This document shows positions 8,039-15,872 of a stretch of DNA of 64,000 nt, piece by piece. Source of the stretch: Flavobacterium aerium. GTDB lineage: Bacteria; Bacteroidota; Bacteroidia; Flavobacteriales; Flavobacteriaceae. Position numbers and translations under genes: made by a program. The stretch lies in contig NZ_JARQWR010000001.1 in the NCBI RefSeq assembly GCF_030766725.1, positions 372,001-436,000 on the forward strand, in the 5' to 3' direction. How positions within the stretch are numbered: the first letter of the stretch is position 1; each line of letters opens with the position of its first letter. Under the pieces are notes generated by a model. It was not told the DNA's origin and made no database searches. It worked only from the letters and a program-made list of their open reading frames with translations.

Positions 8039-8248
8039 GACAAAGAATATTTACAAAATTTTGGAGCCAACCTTAAGAAAATTCGCGAAGACAAAGGCTT
8101 TACTCAAGCCCAGCTTGCTATTGACAGCGATTTGGATATCTCCTATATCAGCCGTATTGAAAACGGCAGGATTAGTCCGTCCCTAATCTATCTCACACAT
8201 CTTGCTGAAGCGCTTGGCGTGGATATGAAACAGCTAATTAGCTTTTAG
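8027..8248 (+). CDS. XRE-family helix-turn-helix regulator (73 aa)
   Basis: A single-domain Cro/CI-type DNA-binding protein. The five-helix HTH_3 fold is visible: LKKIREDKGFTQAQLAID, then DISYISRIENGRISPS as recognition helix, then LIYLTHLAEALGVDMKQLI. The start is GTG at 8027, inside an inverted repeat, suggesting that binding there would block its own translation or transcription. It is divergent from the secreted operon and convergent with the polymerase cassette. It most likely controls the secreted operon; binding specificity is unknown. Confidence 0.88.
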   Translation: MRDKDKEYLQNFGANLKKIREDKGFTQAQLAIDSDLDISYISRIENGRISPSLIYLTHLAEALGVDMKQLISF

Positions 8249-8359
8249 TAGGTAAGACTTTTCCGAAGCGAACATACAAAATATTTTTTCTATATCCTTA
8301 CGGAAAAACCTCAAAAAGTGAAAACAAGTATTTTTACGTGGTTTCTTTACTGATCATCT

Positions 8360-11300
8360 TCAGGCACTTCCCATTTTATGTCGTGGCAGACCTATCTCAT
8401 GCTCCTGAGGGTATGGCGCTCTCTGGGTCATGCTTATATCCTCGCGGATATTTCTATGTGCATCGTATTGTTTTTCGCTACTTTCAGAATACCTTGGATC
8501 TGGTATAAAAGGCATTTTAGCCATCTTGGTTACTGTTATCGTAGGAAAGTGATAATCGACCTCCACATTTCCTAGCAGCAGATAACATCCTCCTCCTTCA
8601 AAGGGATATTCTTTAAGGCTGCCAGTAAAATGAGCCGTATCAAACAGTTCTCCCTCTACATCTATCCATGTTCCAAAAAACATTGCGCCCATCTTTGTAG
8701 GAACGTGCTTTCGAGAGATCAAATAAGCCAGCATTTTTACCGTTTTTTTGTGATGTTGTAATAAGTCTTTTGCCATTACATCGCCTCGAAATTTTGTTTG
8801 TAGCAGATCGAAAGGCGTGCACGAAACAGGAAAGCTTAATAATTCAATTTCATCGAAAGCATCTTCAAATCTTGAACGCTCCAAAACCGGGAGGTTGTAT
8901 TCCTTTACTGGTTCCTGAAGAAGCATCAAACTGCGATTTTCAGGTTTGAAATTAACCATTATCAGCCTTGCAATGACTAATAACTGGTTCTTTGTTTTTC
9001 CTGTGAAACGGAATGCTCCGATAAATATTAATATTTGGATTCCTTCGATGCCAATCGGTATTCTATTTATAAAATCTTCCAGTGATTTATATTCTCCATT
9101 TAATTGACGCTCGTTAACTATGTGCTCTGCTACTTTGGTTTCCAATCCTTCAAGATGCATAAACCCAAGGTAGACGTCGATACCATAAAGTGTAGTTTCA
9201 TATTCGCTTTTATTTACACATGGATTATGTATTACGGCACCTGACATCCGGGCTTCATGCACATATACTTCAGTTCTGTAAAAACCTCCTTGGTTATTAA
9301 TAACCGCAACCATAAATTCAATTGGATAATGTACTTTAAGATATAAGCTCTGATAGCTTTCAACTGCATAAGATGCTGAGTGTGCCTTACAGAAAGAATA
9401 TCCGGCAAACGATTCGATCTGGCGATAAATTTCCTGACTAAGTTCCAAAGGATGGCCTTGACGCTCACAGCATTCAAAAAAGTTATCTTTTACTTTCTGA
9501 AGGGCGGATTTTGACCTCCCTTTTCCGCTCATTGCCCTGCGCAATATATCCCCATCTGCAGCAGGAAGTCCTCCATAATGAAGGGCTATCTTTATTACGT
9601 CTTCTTGGTAAACCATTATGCCATACGTCTCACCGAGTTGCTCCTTAAATACTTCATGGAAGTACTCAAATTGTGTCGGGTTGTTATGCCTGAAAATATA
9701 TTCCTTCATCATTCCACTTTGGGCAACGCCAGGACGGATAATGGACGATGCGGCCACAAGGATCTTGTAGTTATTACATTGTAGTCTTCGGAGAAGCCCG
9801 CGCATTGCGGGACTTTCAATATAAAAACAGCCGATAGTTTTACCACGACCTAAATATTGATTGCACAAAACCTCATTTTTAGAAAGCGAAGTATCCCTAA
9901 TATCGACATTGATGCCACGGTTCTTAAGTATCAGCTTGACACTATCATCAATATGCCCTATTCCGCGCTGGCTCAAAATATCGAATTTTTCAAAACCAAT
10001 ATCTTCAGCAACATGCATATCGAACAGTGCGATTGGAAATCCTTTTGGTGGCATTTCCAGCACTGTAAAATTTGTAATAGGTTCTTCAGAAATCAGTATT
10101 CCACATGAATGCATACTTCTCTGATTGGGATACTTTTCAAGCATCATTCCGTATTCCTGAACCATCCTCACCACCTTATTATTATCGTGTAGTTCCAGCG
10201 GGTTTTTAGCAAGGGCATCAAGTTCCTCTTTTGGCAGTCCAAATACTTTTCCAACTTCTCTGAATATTGACCGATATTTAAACTCAACATTGGTGCCGCA
10301 GAAAGCAACGTGCTCGACTCCGTAACGGTTGAAGATATATTCTAATATTATATCACGTTCTTTCCATGACCAGTCAATGTCGAAATCTGGCGGGCTTTTT
10401 CGGTTTACATTTAGAAAGCGCTCAAAATACAAATCCAGTTCGATAGGACAGATATCAGTAATGCCTAGACAATAGGCGATAATGCTGTTAGCTCCGCTGC
10501 CCCTTCCTATGTGTAAAAAGCCCATACTGATACTATACCTAATAATATCCCATGTTATGAGAAAATAACCACTGAACTCCAATTCTTCAATGACTTTTAG
10601 CTCTTTGTCAACACGCTGTTTTGCAATAATATTATTAGTACCATATTTTTTGATCATTCCTTCCTGGGCTAGTTCTCTCAACCGTTGCATATCCTCATCG
10701 CGGCTGTTGGTGAAATATTTTTTATTGCGCGGGATTCCGAATTCATATTCAAAATTGCACCTTTCAATTATGTTTTGGGTATTATGAATAATAGTAGGAT
10801 AGAGCGTATATTTTTCCAATAATTCTGAGAGGGGCAGCATTGTTTCTGAATCATTACAATAATCCTCCGTAGTTAATTTTGACCCTATCACGTTTAGATC
10901 GACAGCACGTAATATTTTATGAAGGTTATATTCTTTTTTATTCCTAATTGTAACAGGATGAAGTATCATCATTTTATCTAACCTGTTTTTCCATTTTTCT
11001 TTATATAATAGAAGAAGTTCATCAGGCTTTATCCCGATGTATTCGTTTTGTTGTAGATTTGCCGGGGCATTGCTTAAAGGATAAATTACGATAACATTCT
11101 CGAAAGCCGGCGCAATGACTGGAAGCAGTAAATCTTCAAAATTATGCTTTGTCAAAAATCGGTTCATTTCTCCTAAACCTTCGCGATTTAAGGCAAGACC
11201 AATATATCGTAATGTATGCTGGCAGCGAAATTCAATTCCTATGAGGGGCTTTATAGATGCAGCTTGACATAATTTAATAAAATCGTAAATGCCTGTTACC

Positions 11301-11419
11301 GTATTGATGTCAGTAAGTACCATAGATTCTGCTTTGCATAGAACCCCCAGCTGTACCAATTCGTCAACCGGTATAGTGCCGTAGCGAAGGCTATGAAATG
11401 AATGGCAATTGAGGTACAT
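8360..11419 (-). CDS. dnaE: DnaE-type DNA polymerase III alpha subunit, short error-prone-like form (1019 aa)
   Basis: A C-family DNA polymerase. An N-terminal PHP domain (~1-250) is degenerate: the usual HxH reads NCH and the usual TDHG reads TDIN. The palm carries the catalytic aspartates in PDFDID (~341-346) and a later KFDIL. A tandem helix-hairpin-helix region and an OB fold (ISRKHVPTKMG onward, ~880-970) follow. At 1019 residues it is shorter than replicative DnaE (~1160) and nearer to DnaE2/ImuC. It lies three bases after the Y-family polymerase gene, so the two form one transcript. This pairing matches known SOS mutagenesis cassettes. Role in translesion synthesis is inferred. Confidence 0.92.
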   Translation of the reverse strand: MYLNCHSFHSLRYGTIPVDELVQLGVLCKAESMVLTDINTVTGIYDFIKLCQAASIKPLIGIEFRCQHTLRYIGLALNREGLGEMNRFLTKHNFEDLLLPVIAPAFENVIVIYPLSNAPANLQQNEYIGIKPDELLLLYKEKWKNRLDKMMILHPVTIRNKKEYNLHKILRAVDLNVIGSKLTTEDYCNDSETMLPLSELLEKYTLYPTIIHNTQNIIERCNFEYEFGIPRNKKYFTNSRDEDMQRLRELAQEGMIKKYGTNNIIAKQRVDKELKVIEELEFSGYFLITWDIIRYSISMGFLHIGRGSGANSIIAYCLGITDICPIELDLYFERFLNVNRKSPPDFDIDWSWKERDIILEYIFNRYGVEHVAFCGTNVEFKYRSIFREVGKVFGLPKEELDALAKNPLELHDNNKVVRMVQEYGMMLEKYPNQRSMHSCGILISEEPITNFTVLEMPPKGFPIALFDMHVAEDIGFEKFDILSQRGIGHIDDSVKLILKNRGINVDIRDTSLSKNEVLCNQYLGRGKTIGCFYIESPAMRGLLRRLQCNNYKILVAASSIIRPGVAQSGMMKEYIFRHNNPTQFEYFHEVFKEQLGETYGIMVYQEDVIKIALHYGGLPAADGDILRRAMSGKGRSKSALQKVKDNFFECCERQGHPLELSQEIYRQIESFAGYSFCKAHSASYAVESYQSLYLKVHYPIEFMVAVINNQGGFYRTEVYVHEARMSGAVIHNPCVNKSEYETTLYGIDVYLGFMHLEGLETKVAEHIVNERQLNGEYKSLEDFINRIPIGIEGIQILIFIGAFRFTGKTKNQLLVIARLIMVNFKPENRSLMLLQEPVKEYNLPVLERSRFEDAFDEIELLSFPVSCTPFDLLQTKFRGDVMAKDLLQHHKKTVKMLAYLISRKHVPTKMGAMFFGTWIDVEGELFDTAHFTGSLKEYPFEGGGCYLLLGNVEVDYHFPTITVTKMAKMPFIPDPRYSESSEKQYDAHRNIREDISMTQRAPYPQEHEIGLPRHKMGSA

Positions 11420-11422
11420 GAC

Positions 11423-12613
11423 TTATTTTTTTCTTTTTAATATTTCATTTTTATTATTGGGCTTGAATGTTGCGCCGCCTCCACGCATTACTGCATCAAA
11501 ACCATATCGGGTTTTCATTCTGTCCATTGCCTGGTACAACGAAAGCATTTCTTCGGTGTCTTCAAACATATTGATCTGATAAGTACCTCTCACCAGACCG
11601 CTGAAACGAATACCAATAAGTCGAAGGCGCATCCTGCGTTGGTAAAGTTTGTTGAAAAGGTCTGTTACATTCTTCATCAGTATATGATCTGCAGAAGTGT
11701 ACTGAACTCTGCATTGTTTGGTTTCAGTATCGAAATTTGCATAGCGTATTTTAATGACCACCGTTGAGGTAAGCCAGCCTTCAGAACGAAGCTGAAAAGC
11801 CAATTTTTCCACCATACCCTGAAGTACTCTTTTGAGTTTGTCGAGATCTATTGTATCCTGCAAAAAAGTATGCTCTGTAGAAATTGATTTACGCTCCGTA
11901 TACGGTTCAACTGGATTGTTGTCGATACCGTTAGCTTTTTTCCATAACTCGATTCCGTTCTTACCAATCATCTGCTGTAGTACCTCAGCCGGCATTTCAG
12001 AAAGTGTCTGGATATTTCTGACGCCTATACGTGATAACAATTGAAAAGTGGCATCACCTACCATCGGTATTTTTCTAATAGATAATGGATTAAGAAAAGG
12101 TTTTACCATATCTTCAGGAATTTCAAGATTACCTTTAGGCTTACCTTCTCCGGTTGCAATTTTGGATACAGTTTTATTGACCGATAATGCAAAGCTAATC
12201 GGCAAGCCCGTTTCTTTTGTAACGGACTGAGCCAGCTCGTTAGTCCAAACGTATGAACCGTAGAATTTATCCATACCCGTTATATCGAGATAAAATTCAT
12301 CGATACTGGCTTTCTCCATGACCGGGGCTTTTTCTTCTATAACCTCGGTAACTGCATGTGATAACCGCGAATATAATTCCATGTCACCTTTCATCACTTT
12401 TGCCTGCGGACATAAACGCAGCGCCATTTTAATTGGCATCGCTGAGCGTACGCCGAAAGTTCTAGCTTCATAAGAGCATGAAGCAACGACACCCCTTTCT
12501 CCTCCGCCAATAATCAGCGGAATACCATTCAATCTTGAATCAGTAAGCCTCTCGCAGGACACAAAAAATGTGTCCAGATCCATGTGCACAATTGCCCTTC
12601 CCATAACCTTCAT
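11423..12613 (-). CDS. dinB: Y-family DNA polymerase (DinB/Pol IV type)
   Basis: A translesion polymerase. Catalytic carboxylates are in HMDLDTFF near the N-terminus and in ASIDEFYLD (~100 residues later). Fingers motif YEARTFGVRSAMP, thumb HhH (IRKIPMVGDATFQLLSRIG) and little-finger domain follow. The longest frame starts at 12712, but that would overlap the divergent repressor and encode an atypical leader. ATG at 12613 (MKVMGRAIVHMD) or 12604 fits the family better. A minus-strand TAATTTTG box lies at 12633-12626. It is co-transcribed with dnaE and probably controlled by the divergent S24 protein. Confidence 0.92.
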   Translation of the reverse strand: MKVMGRAIVHMDLDTFFVSCERLTDSRLNGIPLIIGGGERGVVASCSYEARTFGVRSAMPIKMALRLCPQAKVMKGDMELYSRLSHAVTEVIEEKAPVMEKASIDEFYLDITGMDKFYGSYVWTNELAQSVTKETGLPISFALSVNKTVSKIATGEGKPKGNLEIPEDMVKPFLNPLSIRKIPMVGDATFQLLSRIGVRNIQTLSEMPAEVLQQMIGKNGIELWKKANGIDNNPVEPYTERKSISTEHTFLQDTIDLDKLKRVLQGMVEKLAFQLRSEGWLTSTVVIKIRYANFDTETKQCRVQYTSADHILMKNVTDLFNKLYQRRMRLRLIGIRFSGLVRGTYQINMFEDTEEMLSLYQAMDRMKTRYGFDAVMRGGGATFKPNNKNEILKRKK

Positions 12614-12625
12614 TTTTGTACCAAA

Positions 12626-12683
12626 CAAAATTAGTACAGATTGTAACAAATAAATTATATTTGCTGATACAAATTGTAACAAA
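12626..12683. promoter_or_regulatory. Divergent promoters and twin operator repeats
   Basis: TACAGATTGTAACAAA (12635-12650) and TACAAATTGTAACAAA (12668-12683) are 16-base direct repeats with one mismatch, 33 bases apart, about three helical turns. Each contains the palindromic core TTGTAACAA. A plus-strand TATATTTG (12656-12663) and a minus-strand TAATTTTG (12633-12626) match the TAnnTTTG -7 box. Each promoter is therefore bordered by one repeat. This is a strong candidate for control of both transcripts by the S24 repressor. Confidence 0.7.
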
Positions 12684-12689
12684 AACCAC

Positions 12690-13454
12690 ATGTCTTTATT
12701 TTCCGACAACATCAGAAGCCTAAGGCTAAAAAAGAAAATTTCGCAGGAAAAAGTCGCTATAAGCCTCCTAATAACACGTGGGAGGTATGCAAAATATGAA
12801 GACGGGACTTCAGAAGCCCCCTATGAAATATTGAAAAGAATATCAAAATATTACCAGGTCAGCATTGACATCCTGCTATGTGTTGACGTAAGGAAAGTCA
12901 AAATTGATGATTTGGTCAAGCTTGAGGATAACAGGGTTCTATTACCAGTGATAGTGACTAATGATGGTGAAAGTTTTATAGAAATTGTAACTCAAAAAGC
13001 TAAGGCGGGGTATATGAATGGATATTCAGATCCGGAATATATCGAAAGCCTGCCGCGTATTTCGCTGCCATTTTTAGGCCCCGGTATTCATAGGGGGTTT
13101 ACAGTTGATGGGGATTCTATGCCTCCACATGAAGACGGTGATGTTATTATTGCCAAATATATAGAAAGACTTGGCGAAGTAGTTGGCGGCAAGACGTATA
13201 TTATCATGACTAAAAATGATGGAATTGTCTACAAAAGATTGAATAAAAACAAGAAAAACTTACTGGTAGTCGAATCTGACGAACCTTTCTATAGTCCCTA
13301 TGAGGTTAAAACATCGGAGATTGAACAGATTTGGGAATTCAAATGTAATCTGGGCAAAAAAGACAAGAAGAGGGCTACCATTATTCCCGGCAGTATTGAA
13401 GAAATGTTTATGGAATTAAAGAATGACATTCAAAGACTGGAACGAAAGAGATAA
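12690..13454 (+). CDS. S24-type repressor: HTH plus LexA/CI-like autoprotease (254 aa)
   Basis: The N-terminal HTH_3 domain (~5-65) is followed by a linker and an S24 peptidase domain. Ser143 in VDGDSMPP and Lys182 in GIVYKRL form the expected Ser-Lys dyad. An Ala106-Gly107 pair (QKAKAGYM) is a plausible self-cleavage site. Such proteins repress DNA-damage genes until RecA-stimulated self-cleavage. It is divergent from dinB-dnaE and starts seven bases after an operator repeat, so autoregulation is likely. It is not the housekeeping LexA, because it has an XRE-type rather than winged-helix domain. Confidence 0.85.
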   Translation: MSLFSDNIRSLRLKKKISQEKVAISLLITRGRYAKYEDGTSEAPYEILKRISKYYQVSIDILLCVDVRKVKIDDLVKLEDNRVLLPVIVTNDGESFIEIVTQKAKAGYMNGYSDPEYIESLPRISLPFLGPGIHRGFTVDGDSMPPHEDGDVIIAKYIERLGEVVGGKTYIIMTKNDGIVYKRLNKNKKNLLVVESDEPFYSPYEVKTSEIEQIWEFKCNLGKKDKKRATIIPGSIEEMFMELKNDIQRLERKR

Positions 13455-13518
13455 ATAGGATACTTGTACTATGAGTTGGCTTATGCAGGCTTTTTTGTTT
13501 TTAATTTTTTCTATACAA

Positions 13519-13558
13519 TGCAAAATGGATCGTTTTTTGCAAATTTTGGATCGTTTTT
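13519..13558. repeat. Tandem direct repeats upstream of the MauE-like gene
   Basis: Two tandem units share TGCAAA and TGGATCGTTTTT: 13519-13537 and 13538-13558. TGGATCGTTTTT recurs 21 bases apart. A second pair, TTGTAAAACACT, is at 13596-13607 and 13676-13687, 80 bases apart. These could be regulator-binding sites for the peptide cluster downstream. No TAnnTTTG box was found nearby. Confidence 0.45.
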
Positions 13559-13708
13559 GTCAACAATCCTTCTATTTTATTGTTTTAATTTCGCTTTGTA
13601 AAACACTTACACAGTGATAATTGCACATTAATAACCTGCATATGTCAAGCTGGTTTGGCATATCTTCAAGTCAGATTGTAAAACACTGTAAAGATTAAAA
13701 CTAATGAC

Positions 13709-15217
13709 ATGAAAACATCAGTATCTTTTAAAAACACTGTAGTCGAGATAATCTGCTTGCTTTATATAATATTATTTGTGTATGCGGCAGTGAGCAAGAT
13801 ACTGGATTTTGAAAATTTCCAAACACAATTGGCACAATCGCCACTTATTAGTTCTTTTGCTGGAATCATATCATATATTGTTCCAGTTGTCGAAATTTTA
13901 ATTGCTGTAATGTTATGCTTTAAAAAATTCAGGAATTTAGCGCTTTACTGTTCACTGAGTTTAATGGTCATGTTTTCAGCGTATATCATAATTATCTTAA
14001 ATTTTAGTCCGTTTGTTCCTTGTTCCTGTGGCGGTATATTAGATAAATTATCATGGACTCAGCATTTGATTTTTAATCTCTGTTTCGTTCTGTTATCATC
14101 GATCGCAATTATTTTTTGGAATCCAAATCATGCTGAAAATAATTTATCTCGCAGCTATATAAAGTTTCCTTCAATTTTAATAACTACACTTTGTAGCATT
14201 ACTGTTATGGTAACACTGTTTCTATTCTCTGAGGATATGATTCACCATCGCAATAACTTCACACGGAGGTTCCCGAATCATCCTGTTCTATTTGAACGGG
14301 ATTATACTTTATCAAAAGGTCGTTACTACATTGCAGGAATAGGAAAAGGCAGTCTCTTTATTGGTAATATCCTAAACCCCTTGGAAGTAATCGAATTGGA
14401 TGCCACTCTTACCCACAGCAAAACCCATTTCATCACTGTGAAAGACCCTAACAGAAGGTATCGTTCTTTGCAGGTTAACGTAAAATACCCCTATTTCTAT
14501 TTAAGTGATGGTACTGAAGCTTTTGTTTATAGGGGATTGGTCAACGACTGGAATGCGGAAATCTGGATTGATAAAAAATCCTATTTCAATTCATTTGTCC
14601 CTATCGATTCTAATACTGTTGCGATACGTGCGGTTAGTAGTGATAATAACGAAAATATGATTGGTCTGATTAAAAATATCGATACAGTTTCCGTAAACTT
14701 TAATCGCAATCTTCTCGATAAACAAATCGATGGCATTTTCGATACAGATGGAAAGTTGCTATACAACAGCATATTGGACAAACTAATATATGTTTATACG
14801 TATCGAAATGAATATCTCATTTCTGACGGTGAGCTTAATGAAAAGTACGTAGCACACACTATTGACACGACCTCACGCGCTAATATCAAAGTTGCCTATA
14901 TCAATTCTCTCGAAGCAAGTAAACTTGCATCTCCAGCTAGAATTGTCAATAAGACAGCTGCAACTTATGGAGAATATCTTTATGTGAATTCGCAACTCAT
15001 TGGGCAGTATGAACCTAAAGACGTTTGGAATGAGGCTTCTGTGATTGACGCATACAATCTTAAAACGCATGCCTATCAATTCAGCTTTTACCTGTATGAC
15101 AAAGAAGGAAAGAAAATTTCAGAATTTATTTCGGATGAAAATCACATTTATACACTTTCTGGGAAAACCGTAAGTGTTTATAAAATCGACAAAAAAATAT
15201 TTGACAAAAATCAATAA
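13709..15217 (+). CDS. MauE/DoxX-like redox membrane protein with large extracytoplasmic domain (502 aa)
   Basis: Residues ~10-170 hold four to five membrane helices typical of the MauE/DoxX family, including VYAAVSKILDF after helix 1 and the redox motif PCSCGG (Cys105, Cys107). Residues ~185-502 form a soluble, beta-rich domain without cysteines (repeats such as YFYLSDGTEAFVYRG), perhaps propeller-like. MauE-type proteins are linked to disulfide formation in exported proteins. Two Cys-rich exported peptides follow at once, so this protein probably oxidises or escorts them. Fusion to a large C-terminal domain is unusual for the family. Promoter lies somewhere in the repeat-containing 250 bases upstream. 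Confidence 0.8.
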   Translation: MKTSVSFKNTVVEIICLLYIILFVYAAVSKILDFENFQTQLAQSPLISSFAGIISYIVPVVEILIAVMLCFKKFRNLALYCSLSLMVMFSAYIIIILNFSPFVPCSCGGILDKLSWTQHLIFNLCFVLLSSIAIIFWNPNHAENNLSRSYIKFPSILITTLCSITVMVTLFLFSEDMIHHRNNFTRRFPNHPVLFERDYTLSKGRYYIAGIGKGSLFIGNILNPLEVIELDATLTHSKTHFITVKDPNRRYRSLQVNVKYPYFYLSDGTEAFVYRGLVNDWNAEIWIDKKSYFNSFVPIDSNTVAIRAVSSDNNENMIGLIKNIDTVSVNFNRNLLDKQIDGIFDTDGKLLYNSILDKLIYVYTYRNEYLISDGELNEKYVAHTIDTTSRANIKVAYINSLEASKLASPARIVNKTAATYGEYLYVNSQLIGQYEPKDVWNEASVIDAYNLKTHAYQFSFYLYDKEGKKISEFISDENHIYTLSGKTVSVYKIDKKIFDKNQ

Positions 15218-15292
15218 AGATATACAGCGCAGTATCAGGGTAAGATCGAAAACCTGTAACAGAGTAGATCACTAATTATAAATTTTTTTATT

Positions 15293-15544
15293 ATGAAAAC
15301 CAGAATTTTTAAAACCGTTTTCCCGATGTTGGCTTTCGTTATTGCCATTTCCGGTGCATTTGCATTTAGTAGCACTCCTACAACAAAGACTGCTGCCCAG
15401 TTTATCGGACACAAGCCACAAGATTGTGAGGAAACTGGCGTAATGTGTCAGGATAATACTGTCACTACGCCTTGTCAAAGCGGTGGCGTTAATCTTTACA
15501 AACTTAACGGTTCTACCTGCCCTAACCAATTGTGGAGAATTTAG
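15293..15544 (+). CDS. Small Cys-rich exported peptide, DUF6520-like, copy 1 (83 aa)
   Basis: A hydrophobic signal-like N-terminus (TVFPMLAFVIAISGAFAF) precedes a mature part with four cysteines in the pattern C-x6-C-x8-C-x14-C. The last segment NLYKLNGSTCPNQLWRI is shared with the next gene. The size and pattern recall the flavobacterial DUF6520 family, named from memory. Even cysteine number and the adjacent MauE-like gene suggest disulfide bonds. The function is unknown; a secreted signal, structural peptide or bacteriocin-like product are all open. Confidence 0.75.
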   Translation: MKTRIFKTVFPMLAFVIAISGAFAFSSTPTTKTAAQFIGHKPQDCEETGVMCQDNTVTTPCQSGGVNLYKLNGSTCPNQLWRI

Positions 15545-15557
15545 TCCGCTAAAAAAT

Positions 15558-15593
15558 GAAGCATGCCGCGAATGATTGCGGCATGCTTCTTTA
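15558..15593 (+). terminator. Perfect 12-bp hairpin between the two peptide genes
   Basis: GAAGCATGCCGC (15558-15569) and GCGGCATGCTTC (15578-15589) pair fully around an eight-base loop. The + strand tail has only four T; the minus-strand tail is ATTTTTT, so it may also stop leftward transcripts. On the + strand it may act as a partial terminator or a 3' stabiliser that lowers expression of the second peptide relative to the first. Confidence 0.65.
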
Positions 15594-15614
15594 AAAAAAA
15601 CTAAAACTACAAAA

Positions 15615-15872
15615 ATGAAAAATTTACAACCCCGTAACATGTTTGCGATCATCGCGTTTATAACCGGTATTAGTGGTGCATTTTCCTTTAAACCTGCACA
15701 AGATCGAGATGCCTTGTACATAGGGTACATTCATCTTGCAGCAGATTGTTTGGAGACCGACGTTTTGTGTTCAGATTTGGGTCCAATCTTATGTAAAAGC
15801 GGCACGCAAAACCTTTATGGCTTAACATCAGGGGGAACTACGTGTGCTTTGCAATTGTTTAGGATTCCATGA
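15615..15872 (+). CDS. Small Cys-rich exported peptide, DUF6520-like, copy 2 (85 aa)
   Basis: Homologue of the preceding peptide. The signal-like segment is MFAIIAFITGISGAFSF, and the mature region has four cysteines as C-x6-C-x7-C-x16-C, ending TTCALQLFRIP. The start is set at ATG 15615; an in-frame ATG at 15576 lies within the hairpin and would spoil the signal peptide. Its TGA stop abuts the stop of the convergent S9 peptidase gene with no spacer. Duplication with divergence between copies suggests a family of related products. Confidence 0.75.
   Translation: MKNLQPRNMFAIIAFITGISGAFSFKPAQDRDALYIGYIHLAADCLETDVLCSDLGPILCKSGTQNLYGLTSGGTTCALQLFRIP

Noticed and set aside
12614-12712. Long N-terminus of the Y-family polymerase
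   Set aside because: It would overlap the divergent repressor and include the operators; the family start is at 12613 or 12604.
15576-15614. Upstream start of the second Cys-rich peptide
   Set aside because: It begins inside the hairpin loop and puts a basic stretch before the signal peptide; ATG 15615 fits the paralogue.
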